Origin: Chitinophaga rupis
GTDB taxonomy: Bacteria; Bacteroidota; Bacteroidia; Chitinophagales; Chitinophagaceae
Direction: 5' to 3'
Assembly: GCF_900109685.1 (NCBI RefSeq)
Contig: NZ_FOBB01000007.1
Coordinates: 1-64,000, forward strand
DNA length: 64,000 nucleotides
Position numbers and translations under genes: made by a program. Numbering within the stretch: the stretch's first letter is position 1; each line of letters begins with the position of its first letter. Of the stretch, positions 40,835 to 49,633 are shown piece after piece. A model generated the notes under the pieces. That model ran no database searches, was not told the DNA's origin, and saw only the letters and a program-made list of their open reading frames with translations.

Positions 40835-42766
40835 ATGAAAAAGCTACTGATGATCCTATGTCTTTTTCCGCTGCTTTCTCATGCAACTAAGTATTATGTA
40901 TCTTCTTCCAGCGGCTCGGATTCGTATACAACCAGCTCCGCTGCTACTCCCTGGCGAACCTTAAAAAAGATCAGTGACAGCACCGTTCTGAATGCCGGCG
41001 ATACCATATTTTTAAAGTCCGGCGATGTTTTTAATGAGCCGCTGAATCTTAAAAGAAGTGGCAATTCCTCCTCACATATTGTTTACACCACCTACGGTGG
41101 TGCTGCCAGGACAGTGATCAATGGCTTTTATACGCTTAGCAATGGTACGCCAATAAGTTCCGGCAGTAATATATACAGATTCTATTGTCCGGGCCTCACA
41201 GTCAAAACAAATATGCTGGTAATGGACGGCATCCCGCAGCCTATGGGCCGCTGGCCAGACGTAGGTTACCTTACGTATGATTCCCTTCAACCAAGGACCT
41301 TGTATGCCGCCAACCTCTCCTCCTCTCCTTATAACTGGACCGGAGCAGTACTGGTGGCTCATAGTGAATTTTACCTGATTGACACGGGCCGTATTGTAAG
41401 CCAGGCGTCCGGCACCATTACCATTGATACTACCTTCACTTCCACCTCTAAAAGGGGCAGCGGATATTTCATCGAAAACGATGCCCGCACTCTGCTGCTA
41501 ACGGCCATCCCAGGACGCTGGTACAATAAATACACGGTAGACAGTATACAGGTTTACCTGCCGGGCGGACAAGGGACACATGTCCTGAAAGTACCCATCC
41601 TCGATGTGCTCTGCAATGCTAATTTTGGCACTAAGTATAACGACATCTACAACATGGACTTCGAAGGAAGCAACATTGCATCTGTTCTTATTAACAATAC
41701 AACCGGACACACTTTCACAAACTGTCTTTTCAGGTATGGCGGAAATGACTGCTTGTTAGGCAATGAGTGCCCCGGCACTAATTTCATTAATGATACCCTG
41801 GACTATTTCCAGAACAATGGTGCAAGGATCACAGGCAACACTTCCCAGCATTGCCTGACAAAAAATGTGCTGATCAACCATTGTGGTACCATCCCGGGAA
41901 TGGGCCAAAGAGAGCCGGATGGCAGTAAGTCCTATTCAGGATGGGCTAATCCTATGGGCTTTAATACTTTTCAGAACATGACCATCCTCAATAGCGGTTA
42001 CACCGGTCTTCACTTTGGCGGAGACAGTGTCAATATCACTAATGTTGTTGTGGATACGTTCTGCATCACCAAGATAGATGGTGGCGGTTTTTATACATGG
42101 GACGGCGCTGTTAAGAACTATAACTACGGCCGTACGCTGACCAACTGTATGGCCTTACATGGTCAGCGGTCTTCAGCGGGCGTAAAGTATGATTCAACAG
42201 ATGCCTCCATGGGCTTTTATTTCGACAGCCATTCTACATTCGTTACCTTAACCGGCTGCACGAGTGCTTACAATACCACCGGAGGTATCTACATTCACGG
42301 ATCGGGGATTACCACCCGTGGCAATAATTTCTATGGTAATGGATGGTGCCAGCGCTGTGTAGTTGAATATCCCGGTATTCCCATTACCGGCCTGTCATTG
42401 AAAAAAGATCAGCTGACCAATAGCGCTCCCGGCCAGCTGACTTCCGTATTTATTACACCAGGTACCGACCTTTATTCCTTCGGAACAGTGGATAGTAACT
42501 ATTATAGCAACACCAGTGCAGCCGCCTTTTACACAAAATCCAGTACCGACCCTGGTACTACAAGGACCTTTGCCAGCTGGCAAACCGTCTCCGGGTACGA
42601 CGCACACAGTAGCTTCCTGAATACTGCGTCAGGCTTGTATTACAACAAGACCGGTACAGCTGCAGCATCGGTCGTTCACTTCAGCGATCTGGCTGGTAAT
42701 TCCTATAATGGTGTTATCACCGTACCGGCTTTTAGTTCACTGATCCTGTACCAGAAAATTCCCTGA
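40835..42766 (+). CDS. Secreted parallel beta-helix protein (pectate-lyase-like fold)
   Basis: About 643 residues from the ATG at 40835 (MKKLLMILCLFPLLSHA, signal peptide); the frame opens 16 codons earlier. The mature start TKYYVSSSSGSDSYTTSSAATPWRTLKKI is the DUF1565-like beginning of right-handed beta-helix proteins. Repeated short strands with N, T and G follow (FINDTLDYFQNNGARITGN, VNITNVVVDTF, TLTGCTSAYNTTGGIYIHG). Such proteins are usually polysaccharide lyases or hydrolases, or surface adhesins. No catalytic residues can be assigned with confidence. Monocistronic or followed by the 66-residue frame at 42781. Confidence 0.85.
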   Translation: MKKLLMILCLFPLLSHATKYYVSSSSGSDSYTTSSAATPWRTLKKISDSTVLNAGDTIFLKSGDVFNEPLNLKRSGNSSSHIVYTTYGGAARTVINGFYTLSNGTPISSGSNIYRFYCPGLTVKTNMLVMDGIPQPMGRWPDVGYLTYDSLQPRTLYAANLSSSPYNWTGAVLVAHSEFYLIDTGRIVSQASGTITIDTTFTSTSKRGSGYFIENDARTLLLTAIPGRWYNKYTVDSIQVYLPGGQGTHVLKVPILDVLCNANFGTKYNDIYNMDFEGSNIASVLINNTTGHTFTNCLFRYGGNDCLLGNECPGTNFINDTLDYFQNNGARITGNTSQHCLTKNVLINHCGTIPGMGQREPDGSKSYSGWANPMGFNTFQNMTILNSGYTGLHFGGDSVNITNVVVDTFCITKIDGGGFYTWDGAVKNYNYGRTLTNCMALHGQRSSAGVKYDSTDASMGFYFDSHSTFVTLTGCTSAYNTTGGIYIHGSGITTRGNNFYGNGWCQRCVVEYPGIPITGLSLKKDQLTNSAPGQLTSVFITPGTDLYSFGTVDSNYYSNTSAAAFYTKSSTDPGTTRTFASWQTVSGYDAHSSFLNTASGLYYNKTGTAAASVVHFSDLAGNSYNGVITVPAFSSLILYQKIP

Positions 42767-42780
42767 AAGGTCCATTCGTC

Positions 42781-42981
42781 ATGAACTCTATGTTGGAGAT
42801 CGCTGATGCCTACAGGGATTTTCACAGCGGTAAATACGGTAAAATAGATTATGAAAAGCAAAAGCTTAGTAAGAAATTATCCAGTGCCGGGCCGCGGCTG
42901 AAGCAGGTAATACCGGTTTATTCAGCCGCGGAGCCGGCAGCGCCTAAATACCTAAATACCCCAAAAACCGCTATTGTTTAA
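42781..42981 (+). CDS. Small frame, possibly a pirin C-terminal fragment
   Basis: A 66-residue frame. The first half (LEIADAYRDFHSGKYGKI) resembles the last residues of pirin-family proteins; the second half is low in structure. It has a GAAAGG ten bases upstream. It may be a gene remnant rather than a functional protein. Confidence 0.3.
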   Translation: MNSMLEIADAYRDFHSGKYGKIDYEKQKLSKKLSSAGPRLKQVIPVYSAAEPAAPKYLNTPKTAIV

Positions 42982-43051
42982 TTGATTGTTTTTGCAGATC
43001 TTCAGCAGCTATATTCCACGAATTAATCTACAAACCAAAATTACAATCAAT

Positions 43052-43834
43052 ATGCAACGCAGGAAATTCCTCCAATCTTCGCTTGCGGCTACTGCAGGTA
43101 TGGCAATACCCTTTAATGCTGCAACAGCGGCTGATAAGCAGCCCGCACAAAAAGAAGCCTACGAATGGCGTGAATATGAAATGCGCTTTGGCTCCAACCC
43201 TGCGCAGCTGGAGGATTATTTTAAGACGGCGCTTATTCCTGCATTGAATAAATATGGTGTAAAAACAGTGGGCGTATTCAAGGAATGGAGACCGTCCGAA
43301 CCAGCTAAGTTTTATTTACTGGTGCCTTATTCTTCTCTTGATAACTACATTTCGGTAAATATGAAAGTAAAGGCAGATGCAGGTTATATTAAAAACAGCG
43401 CAGCGTATAACAGCATACCGGCTGATAAGCCTTTATATAACCGCTTTACCTCTTCCCTGATGATTGCTTTTGATGGCTGGCCTGAAATGGTGGCCCCGGC
43501 AGGTAAATCCCGGGTCTTTGAGTTAAGAACGTATGAGGGCTATAGTGAAGATGCCGTAAGAAGAAAAATTAAAATGTTTCATGACGGCGAGTTTCCCATT
43601 TTTAAAAGGGCCGGCTTAAATCCCGTATTCTTTGGTGAAGTGATTGCAGGCGACCGGCAACCCCGTCTCACTTATATGCTCACTTGCCCTGGCATGGAGG
43701 AGCGTGACAAAGGATGGGCCGCTTTCGTAGCGGATCCTGAATGGAAAAAATTAGTAGCAGACCCTCAGTATGCAAATACTATTTCTACTATCAGGAATAC
43801 CTTTTTGATTCCAACAACCTATTCGCAGGTATAG
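43052..43834 (+). CDS. Exported NIPSNAP-family protein
   Basis: About 260 residues from the ATG at 43052. The N-terminus MQRRKFLQSSLAATAGMAIP is a Tat-type signal with twin Arg at 3-4. The rest consists of two ferredoxin-like NIPSNAP domains: YEWREYEMRFGSNPAQLEDYF... and VFELRTYEGYSEDAVRRKIKMF...GEFPIFKRAGLNPVFFGEV. The family (PF07978) is related to dimeric alpha-beta barrels; its enzymatic role is not well defined. The open frame begins at 42986, but the twin-arginine leader favours the later start. Monocistronic. Confidence 0.88.
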   Translation: MQRRKFLQSSLAATAGMAIPFNAATAADKQPAQKEAYEWREYEMRFGSNPAQLEDYFKTALIPALNKYGVKTVGVFKEWRPSEPAKFYLLVPYSSLDNYISVNMKVKADAGYIKNSAAYNSIPADKPLYNRFTSSLMIAFDGWPEMVAPAGKSRVFELRTYEGYSEDAVRRKIKMFHDGEFPIFKRAGLNPVFFGEVIAGDRQPRLTYMLTCPGMEERDKGWAAFVADPEWKKLVADPQYANTISTIRNTFLIPTTYSQV

Positions 43835-44001
43835 CCGGTTAGTTTGCTGCTACCTGTGAAGCTGGGCATTTCTACCAATTTAATATCATGGTCTTTGGCA
43901 TATTGAGTGCCAGGATCATGCAGCTTATTGTATTTGATCAGAATGGTTCATCCCAGTGCCTCCAAAGCTTTGGCTATCTTTGCTTCCCGTGGCTTTGCGT
44001 T
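43819..44001 (-). pseudogene. Degraded gene fragment of unknown identity
   Basis: On the minus strand the frame reads KPREAKIAKALEALG, a TGA stop, TILIKYNKLHDPGTQYAKDHDI and KLVEMPSF before the final stop. The protein-like segments on both sides of one in-frame stop suggest a decayed gene. It slightly overlaps the end of the NIPSNAP gene. Family not recognised. Confidence 0.3.
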
Positions 44002-44014
44002 GAATCATATATGT

Positions 44015-45184
44015 TTACCTCCCGGCAATCAAACGCTCCACCCTACTATTAAACACACCCTTACTAATACCTGCTACCTTCTCCAAAATCCTGAAATAAT
44101 TTTCATCTCCTTTCTCACGTTTACCGCAGCACAAAAGCGCTTTCACGGCATTAAACCCCTTTTCTTTTTCCAGCTGCTGAACGATCAGGGCATTGATGGC
44201 ATAGGCAATATTCAACCGTTTGGGTCCTTCCACAAAGTTTTGCTCACTGATGTACAGGGCAAGCCAGTCGGCATGTTCATTTTTGGCAGCATAGTCCCTG
44301 AATGCAGCCAGGATCTCTTTCCATTCAATACCCCAGCTGCCGCCGTATAAATAAGCGCAACCTTCATCTACCGGCTTGTTAATGATCCCGGTGGAGTACA
44401 TATTATGCAAGCGCTCGTGCCACAGATCATGCGGGTCAAACTCATTAAACCCCGTACGGTTAGCCATTCCGCTAACGATTAATGTTTGGTTATTGTGGCA
44501 GGTATACAGGGAAAGATGGTTATACCCGTTGTAAATGGCCTTATACTCAACTCCTATCAGCTTCAATGCCTCTTCGAAATCATCACAGCAATAGAACCGG
44601 ATCTGCTGCCGGGGCACCCCGATCTTTTTATCATAGTATGCGAGCATCTGCTGCAGCTTTTTTGCTTCCTCCAGGTTAATCTTCTCTTTGTACCTGAATA
44701 CAACATTATCCATCCGGCAGGTTTTCCAAAGCATGGCATTTGTAGCTAATGGAGAAAGGAAAACAAACCGGTCTGCCTCCTGCCTGGCCAGCAGCCTGAA
44801 GCTCCCTCTCAGTATCGCCGTATCTTCCCTGGTTCCCAGGTATGACAGCTGTAGCAGGTAAGTTTGTTCATCCCTTTGAATAACATTGGTCAGGTAAGGT
44901 TTATAAAAGTTGTTGCTATTGGACCGGGCATTTTTTTCAATGCTTTTCATTTCATCTATTAACAGGCTGGTTTCCAGGAGATCTGCTTTTGATACAAAAC
45001 CGTTTGCTGCATTTGCACTGTCTTTACTGCGCAGGAATCCATCCAGGCTACGCAACAGCGCCTCTTTTATAACCGTATCTTTTGGCAGGGAAATGTTGTT
45101 AAGTATTCTTACAGGATTTGACTGACCATAGCTAAGGGATGCCAGCAAGGTGAAAAGGGATAAGCAGTAAATTTTTATTTTCAT
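44015..45184 (-). CDS. Secreted HExxH peptidase-like protein (gluzincin type)
   Basis: A 389-residue protein with a signal peptide (1-20, ending SYG). The motif HERLH gives H256, E257 and H260, and E274 in PVDEGCAYLYGG sits where the third zinc ligand of gluzincins (peptidase MA clan) is expected. The N-terminal 150 residues are a separate domain resembling a small lipoprotein-like alpha/beta fold. This organisation matches Bacteroidota proteins annotated only as hypothetical peptidases. It probably acts in the periplasm on an unknown substrate. Monocistronic; flanked by a gene remnant and the DUF4349 gene. Confidence 0.7.
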   Translation of the reverse strand: MKIKIYCLSLFTLLASLSYGQSNPVRILNNISLPKDTVIKEALLRSLDGFLRSKDSANAANGFVSKADLLETSLLIDEMKSIEKNARSNSNNFYKPYLTNVIQRDEQTYLLQLSYLGTREDTAILRGSFRLLARQEADRFVFLSPLATNAMLWKTCRMDNVVFRYKEKINLEEAKKLQQMLAYYDKKIGVPRQQIRFYCCDDFEEALKLIGVEYKAIYNGYNHLSLYTCHNNQTLIVSGMANRTGFNEFDPHDLWHERLHNMYSTGIINKPVDEGCAYLYGGSWGIEWKEILAAFRDYAAKNEHADWLALYISEQNFVEGPKRLNIAYAINALIVQQLEKEKGFNAVKALLCCGKREKGDENYFRILEKVAGISKGVFNSRVERLIAGR

Positions 45185-45339
45185 AGAATATAGGTTATTT
45201 AATCATGCTAATATATTCATCCGGGCTATACTCAGTGACAGGATAGCTAAAAGGTATAAATAATAAACTCATAAAAAGTGTGCATTTTAATAGTTTCTGC
45301 ATCATATAAAATAATAAATAAAACTGATCCTAAAAACTT

Positions 45340-46221
45340 ATGAAACAAACATTCAGACAACGCTTTTGGAAATCCGGAAAATGGTTCGGTGTGTTATTTC
45401 TCCTGATGCTGGTATTCCGGCTGGTCTACGGTTACGTTGTGACAGACGCGGCGCAAGGGGGGGAGTATACCAGTGATTTCTTCAGCAGTGTAGCGAATTT
45501 AAGAAAGAACTACGCTTCTGAAAAACAGCTGCTAAAGCAGGATGTAGCGCCACAGGCCAATGCCACGTTCTCTCAGAAATATGAGAAAACAGCTACGGTC
45601 AGATCAAAGACCTCACAATTTGAAAAGGACATAGATACTATCAAAAAAATTACAACCAGTTTTGAAGGTGTGATCCAGTATGAGCAGAACACCGGTAATA
45701 AGGGAAACCGCCAAATTCAGCTGCTGATCGGCATTAACCCTGAGAAGTTTGACAGCTTCTATGAGCAGATCCAGCATATAGGCCAGGTAAAATCAACAGA
45801 GATCACAAAGGTTGACAAAACAAATGAATACCGGCAGCTGAACGCAAAGAAAGCCTCTCTTGAAAAGAACCTGGCTTCGTTAAATGAGCTGAGATCCAGG
45901 GGAGGAGCCATTGGCGATTATATTAAATTGCATGAGAAGATCCTGGAAATAGAAACCCAAATGCAGGAACTGGGCGTTGAACTAGGCAATTTTGATACGG
46001 AGAATGAATTCTGTACCGTCCGGCTTTCACTCTATGAAGGCGCCCCGGAGAAGAAAGTAAGTTTTGCCAAACGGCTTAAAGTAGCCCTGGAGTGGACGAT
46101 TAAATATTACGCGGTGTTAATGTGCTCATTACTGGTACTTGTAATGGTTATATTTATCCTGCTCCTGATCATTGATAAGCTGAAAGTGATAAAAATGGTA
46201 ACAGCTAAGCTGGATGAATGA
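45340..46221 (+). CDS. DUF4349 domain protein
   Basis: A 293-residue protein. An N-terminal hydrophobic helix (residues 17-33) is followed by the DUF4349 domain (about 80-245), which includes VRSKTSQFEKDIDTIKKIT, FEGVIQYE and IGINPEKFDSFYEQIQHIGQVKSTEI. A coiled-coil (170-220) and a C-terminal membrane helix (about 255-282) complete it. The family is membrane-anchored with an extracytoplasmic domain; its function is not established. A MOSC protein gene starts 25 bases downstream, so they may be co-transcribed. Confidence 0.9.
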   Translation: MKQTFRQRFWKSGKWFGVLFLLMLVFRLVYGYVVTDAAQGGEYTSDFFSSVANLRKNYASEKQLLKQDVAPQANATFSQKYEKTATVRSKTSQFEKDIDTIKKITTSFEGVIQYEQNTGNKGNRQIQLLIGINPEKFDSFYEQIQHIGQVKSTEITKVDKTNEYRQLNAKKASLEKNLASLNELRSRGGAIGDYIKLHEKILEIETQMQELGVELGNFDTENEFCTVRLSLYEGAPEKKVSFAKRLKVALEWTIKYYAVLMCSLLVLVMVIFILLLIIDKLKVIKMVTAKLDE

Positions 46222-46245
46222 GACACCTTCCGTATCTTAGTATCT

Positions 46246-47049
46246 ATGCTGGCAGTTAGCGAACTATATATTTATCCTGTTAAATCATTAGGAGGAATTG
46301 CATTACCTGCGGCTTCCCTGACCGATCGCGGTTTTGAATATGACCGAAGGTGGATGCTGGTAGATGAGAACAACCGTTTTCTTTCGCAACGTGAAGTGCC
46401 GCTCATGGCTTGCTTACATGTAGAGCTCCACGACGATTACCTGGTGGTTATAAATATACATAAGCCGGATTTTTTTTACCCGATCCCGCTTCAGCCTTTA
46501 ACCACTGAAACTACCATGGTTACTGTATGGGACGATGAGTGTCCCGCCCAATGGGTAAGTGCAAAAGCAGATGCCTGGTTTAGTGAACAGCTGGAGATCT
46601 CATGCAGGCTGGTGCATATGCCGGATAGCAGCCACCGGCACGTAGATGAGCGTTATGCAAACAATAAAGAGATCACCAGCTTTTCTGACGGGTATCCTTT
46701 ATTGATGATCGGTCAGGCTTCCCTTGATGACCTGAACAGCCGCTTGGCATCTCCTTTACCTATGAACCGTTTCAGACCCAATATAGTATTTACTGGGGGG
46801 CTCCCGTTCCAGGAAGATGATATGCAACAATTTGGTATTGGCGATATCCGGTTTTGGGGTGTTAAACTCTGCGCACGCTGTGTCATGACCACCATCGATC
46901 AGCAAACTGCTGTAAAAACAAAAGAACCGTTGAAAACACTCAGCACTTACCGTATGAAAGACAATAAGATCCTTTTCGGTCAGAACCTGTTGTATCAGGG
47001 CCGCGGGACCATTCGCGTGGGTGATGCTATTACCATTAGTAGTAGTTGA
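46246..47049 (+). CDS. MOSC domain protein (YcbX-like)
   Basis: A 267-residue protein. Residues 1-120 are the MOSC N-terminal beta-barrel (VSELYIYPVKSLGGIAL, RWMLVDENNRFLSQRE). Residues 125-265 are the MOSC domain with MNRFRPNIVF and the Cys-containing signature KLCARCVMTTIDQQT. MOSC proteins handle sulphur or molybdenum cofactor, for example reducing N-hydroxylated compounds. The molybdenum-ligating Cys is likely in the CARC segment. Located 25 bases after the DUF4349 gene; closed by a strong terminator. Confidence 0.93.
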   Translation: MLAVSELYIYPVKSLGGIALPAASLTDRGFEYDRRWMLVDENNRFLSQREVPLMACLHVELHDDYLVVINIHKPDFFYPIPLQPLTTETTMVTVWDDECPAQWVSAKADAWFSEQLEISCRLVHMPDSSHRHVDERYANNKEITSFSDGYPLLMIGQASLDDLNSRLASPLPMNRFRPNIVFTGGLPFQEDDMQQFGIGDIRFWGVKLCARCVMTTIDQQTAVKTKEPLKTLSTYRMKDNKILFGQNLLYQGRGTIRVGDAITISSS

Positions 47050-47069
47050 AAAATACTATCCAAAATACT

Positions 47070-47108
47070 AACATAGCCGTCCCCAAAGAAGGACGGCTAT
47101 TTGTTTTA
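47070..47108 (+). terminator. Terminator after the MOSC gene
   Basis: Perfect 10-bp stem ATAGCCGTCC (47073-47082) with GGACGGCTAT (47091-47100) and a following T-rich tract; it sits between convergent genes and overlaps the 3' end of the next one. Confidence 0.88.
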
Positions 47109-48209
47109 TTTCAGCGAGATCTTCTCCATGTCGTCAAACTTCGCCTGCAAACCCCATCCGCCAAAGTTTTCAGCTACCACGAACCAAAGCTCATTGGTGC
47201 CTTTCTTCAGCGGAAGAAAAACCTTATCGAAAAAACCAATAGAGCCTAAGAACCGGTAATCCCTGGACATAAAAGGATCTGCACCGGCATATAAAGCCTG
47301 GCCATTGAGATAAACCGTTACAAAATCACTGAATCCAAAGGACAGTGTTTTTGTTTGTTCCAGGCCCGACTCAATACTAATCCTGGCTACGACCGCATTC
47401 TCAGTTTTCGTTAACCTGCCGAATCTTGAAAAGTTAATAATGCCGGAAGGCTCTGTTTGTTGCGTGGTCCAGGTAAGCCCTTGTTTAATGGCGGGCGTGA
47501 GCTGATATTTTTTCTCAAACAGGCTGCTGCTGACTACATTGGATACCTGCCAGCGGGTAATAAGGCCACCTGTTCCATTGGCAGGGATCGGAGCCGGAGA
47601 AGAAGCCACTGCTGGCCGCAGGGTATATTGCAGGTTGGCATAATGAACAGGCGCTCCGCCGGAACTTAACCCTATACCGCCTGCTTTGGGCGCCCGCTTT
47701 AATTCTGTAACCTTCATCAAAGGAGTTTGCATGTCATCGATATAAATTTCCGCCTGCAGGCCATGTACATCAATTTTGACATGATGCCAGAAATCAAATT
47801 TAAGATCGAATGCCTCTGAATACCCTTTCCCATGATACAATTGCCAGCCGGCTTCCCCATTAAAGAACGGGGTGTACTGTGTTGCATCAGGATTGCCGGA
47901 TTGATGGGGGCGAACGTAAAAAATTTCAAGTTCAGCGGTATCCTGCATCCTGAAATAGCAGCCGGGAAAGTTCCGCTCCTTCGGGAAATTGATATCGTAT
48001 TCAATGGTACCATCCAGGAAACCCACATCTTTTAAATAAATGTCCCCGGCTTTCAGGAAGATGCTTTCCCTGCCCATATAGGTTTCCTGAACCATATCCG
48101 CCTGCCGGCTTATCCACTGGTCTGATGTAAAGGGTACTTTAACGGTTTGGCCGGTTGCGAAGCCGCAGCATAACAACAGCATGCAAGCTGATAAATAGGT
48201 TTTTTTCAT
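47106..48209 (-). CDS. Secreted LamG/DUF1080-like protein
   Basis: About 367 residues from the ATG at 48209 (MKKTYLSACMLLLCCGFATG, signal peptide); the frame extends 12 codons upstream. The first domain (about 20-195) has the concanavalin-A-like jelly-roll pattern of DUF1080/LamG proteins (FLDGTIEYDINFP, GCYFRMQDTAELEIFYVRPH, WHHVKIDVHGLQAEIYIDD). The C-terminal part (220-367) contains a second beta domain ending SFGFSDFVTVYLNGQALY and WFVVAENFGGWG. It probably binds carbohydrate. It faces a membrane-bound HTH regulator transcribed divergently, which carries a related domain. Confidence 0.8.
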   Translation of the reverse strand: MKKTYLSACMLLLCCGFATGQTVKVPFTSDQWISRQADMVQETYMGRESIFLKAGDIYLKDVGFLDGTIEYDINFPKERNFPGCYFRMQDTAELEIFYVRPHQSGNPDATQYTPFFNGEAGWQLYHGKGYSEAFDLKFDFWHHVKIDVHGLQAEIYIDDMQTPLMKVTELKRAPKAGGIGLSSGGAPVHYANLQYTLRPAVASSPAPIPANGTGGLITRWQVSNVVSSSLFEKKYQLTPAIKQGLTWTTQQTEPSGIINFSRFGRLTKTENAVVARISIESGLEQTKTLSFGFSDFVTVYLNGQALYAGADPFMSRDYRFLGSIGFFDKVFLPLKKGTNELWFVVAENFGGWGLQAKFDDMEKISLK

Positions 48210-48330
48210 ACAGTTTGTTTTATCTGATCCATGCGCAATAAACAAAGAGATGAAAAGAACCCAGGTTCATTCAGCGTTCATTTAGCGGTCATTTATTGTT
48301 CAAATCCGCTTTAAGCTGTAATTTAACTGC

Positions 48331-49608
48331 ATGAGCCTCACGGAAAAGGAATATATAGCGCTCTGCAAGCAATTGATCGCGGAACAGTTACGCCTTGTGC
48401 CGGATAATGGAACGCTGCGTCAACGGGATCTGGAATGCCTTGCCGATAGCATTGAAGAAAAGTCCGGCATCAGGCTCAGTCTTTCCACATTAAAACGGCT
48501 ATGGAAAAAAGACTATGACCAGGTGCCGCATCCATCCACCCTGCAGGCATTGGTTTCGGTTCTCGGGTATAAGGACTGGCAGGAGTTCCGGTTAAGACAA
48601 GCTCCTCTTCCAGCTGCCCCGGTAGCTGAAAAACGTACCCGGCGCTTAAATCGGTGGATGATATTGCCTGTGATAGCTGCATTGATCGTGTTTTCCTGGT
48701 TGATCGCTTTCCGATCAGGCCAGCCCGCCAGCATAAAACCCCTGGTGAAAGGCCCGGTTACTTTTACCGGTAATAAAACGGTTGCACAGGGGGTACCCAG
48801 CACCATTGTTTTTAATTACGATGTAAGTAATGTGGTGGCAGACAGCTTCTTTTTCCAGCAATCCTGGAATGAGCGGGAGCGCGTACAGATTGATCCCGGA
48901 AAGCATTACTATTCTGCTATTTATTATTACCCGGGGTTTCACAGGGCTAAGCTCATCGCCAACGATTCCATCCTGAAACGTTTTAAAGTACATATTACAA
49001 CAGACGGATGGTTGCCGCTGGCCCATCATTCATTCCAGGATAGTATACCGGTCTACCTTCCAAAAGATGGTGCCATAAAAGACGGCGCGTTGCACATTTC
49101 CAGGAATGCGCTTACTGCTGCCCATATGGATATAAATAAAGATCTTACCCTGAGCTATTTTAATATCCGGGAATTTGAGGATACCTACAGCGATAATTTT
49201 TCGCTGGATACAAGGGTAATGCTGGACAGCACAAATATGAATGCGTGCCCAGGGCTTAGACTGGTTGTTATCTGTGAAGGAGATATTTTCTTCGTAAGTA
49301 TGATCAGAAAAGGATGTGAGCGGAACAGCAATATTAAAATGGGAGAGGTATACGAGGATGGTATACAAAACGACCTTTCCTCATTTGGCCGCGATCTGTA
49401 CAAATGGCAGCAGGTACAGATCCAGGTGGTAAATAAACAGGCAACCATTAGCCTGGATGGCCAGCCGGTACGTACCATCCGCTTTAAAAAGGATTTTGGT
49501 AAGATAATGGGACTGGCGTATCATTTTACCGGCACGGGCGGAATAGATTATGTGAAGCTGAAGAATGGTAAAAATAAGATGGTCTACGAAGATGAGTTCG
49601 GGAAATAG
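48331..49608 (+). CDS. Membrane-anchored HTH regulator with extracytoplasmic sensor domain
   Basis: A 425-residue protein. The first 85 residues are cytoplasmic and helical, with an HTH-like segment (LADSIEEKSGIRLSLSTLKRLWKKDYD, HPSTLQALVSVLGYKDW). One membrane helix spans about 111-127. The rest is outside: an Ig-like PKD-type region (about 145-230) and a LamG-like jelly-roll (240-420) containing DTRVMLDSTNMNACPGLRLVV and WQQVQIQVVNKQATISLDGQPV. It therefore looks like a one-component transmembrane regulator. Divergent from the LamG-like secreted protein gene 121 bases away, the obvious target. Confidence 0.8.
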   Translation: MSLTEKEYIALCKQLIAEQLRLVPDNGTLRQRDLECLADSIEEKSGIRLSLSTLKRLWKKDYDQVPHPSTLQALVSVLGYKDWQEFRLRQAPLPAAPVAEKRTRRLNRWMILPVIAALIVFSWLIAFRSGQPASIKPLVKGPVTFTGNKTVAQGVPSTIVFNYDVSNVVADSFFFQQSWNERERVQIDPGKHYYSAIYYYPGFHRAKLIANDSILKRFKVHITTDGWLPLAHHSFQDSIPVYLPKDGAIKDGALHISRNALTAAHMDINKDLTLSYFNIREFEDTYSDNFSLDTRVMLDSTNMNACPGLRLVVICEGDIFFVSMIRKGCERNSNIKMGEVYEDGIQNDLSSFGRDLYKWQQVQIQVVNKQATISLDGQPVRTIRFKKDFGKIMGLAYHFTGTGGIDYVKLKNGKNKMVYEDEFGK

Positions 49609-49633
49609 ATCTCATACAGCTATGAGATAAATT

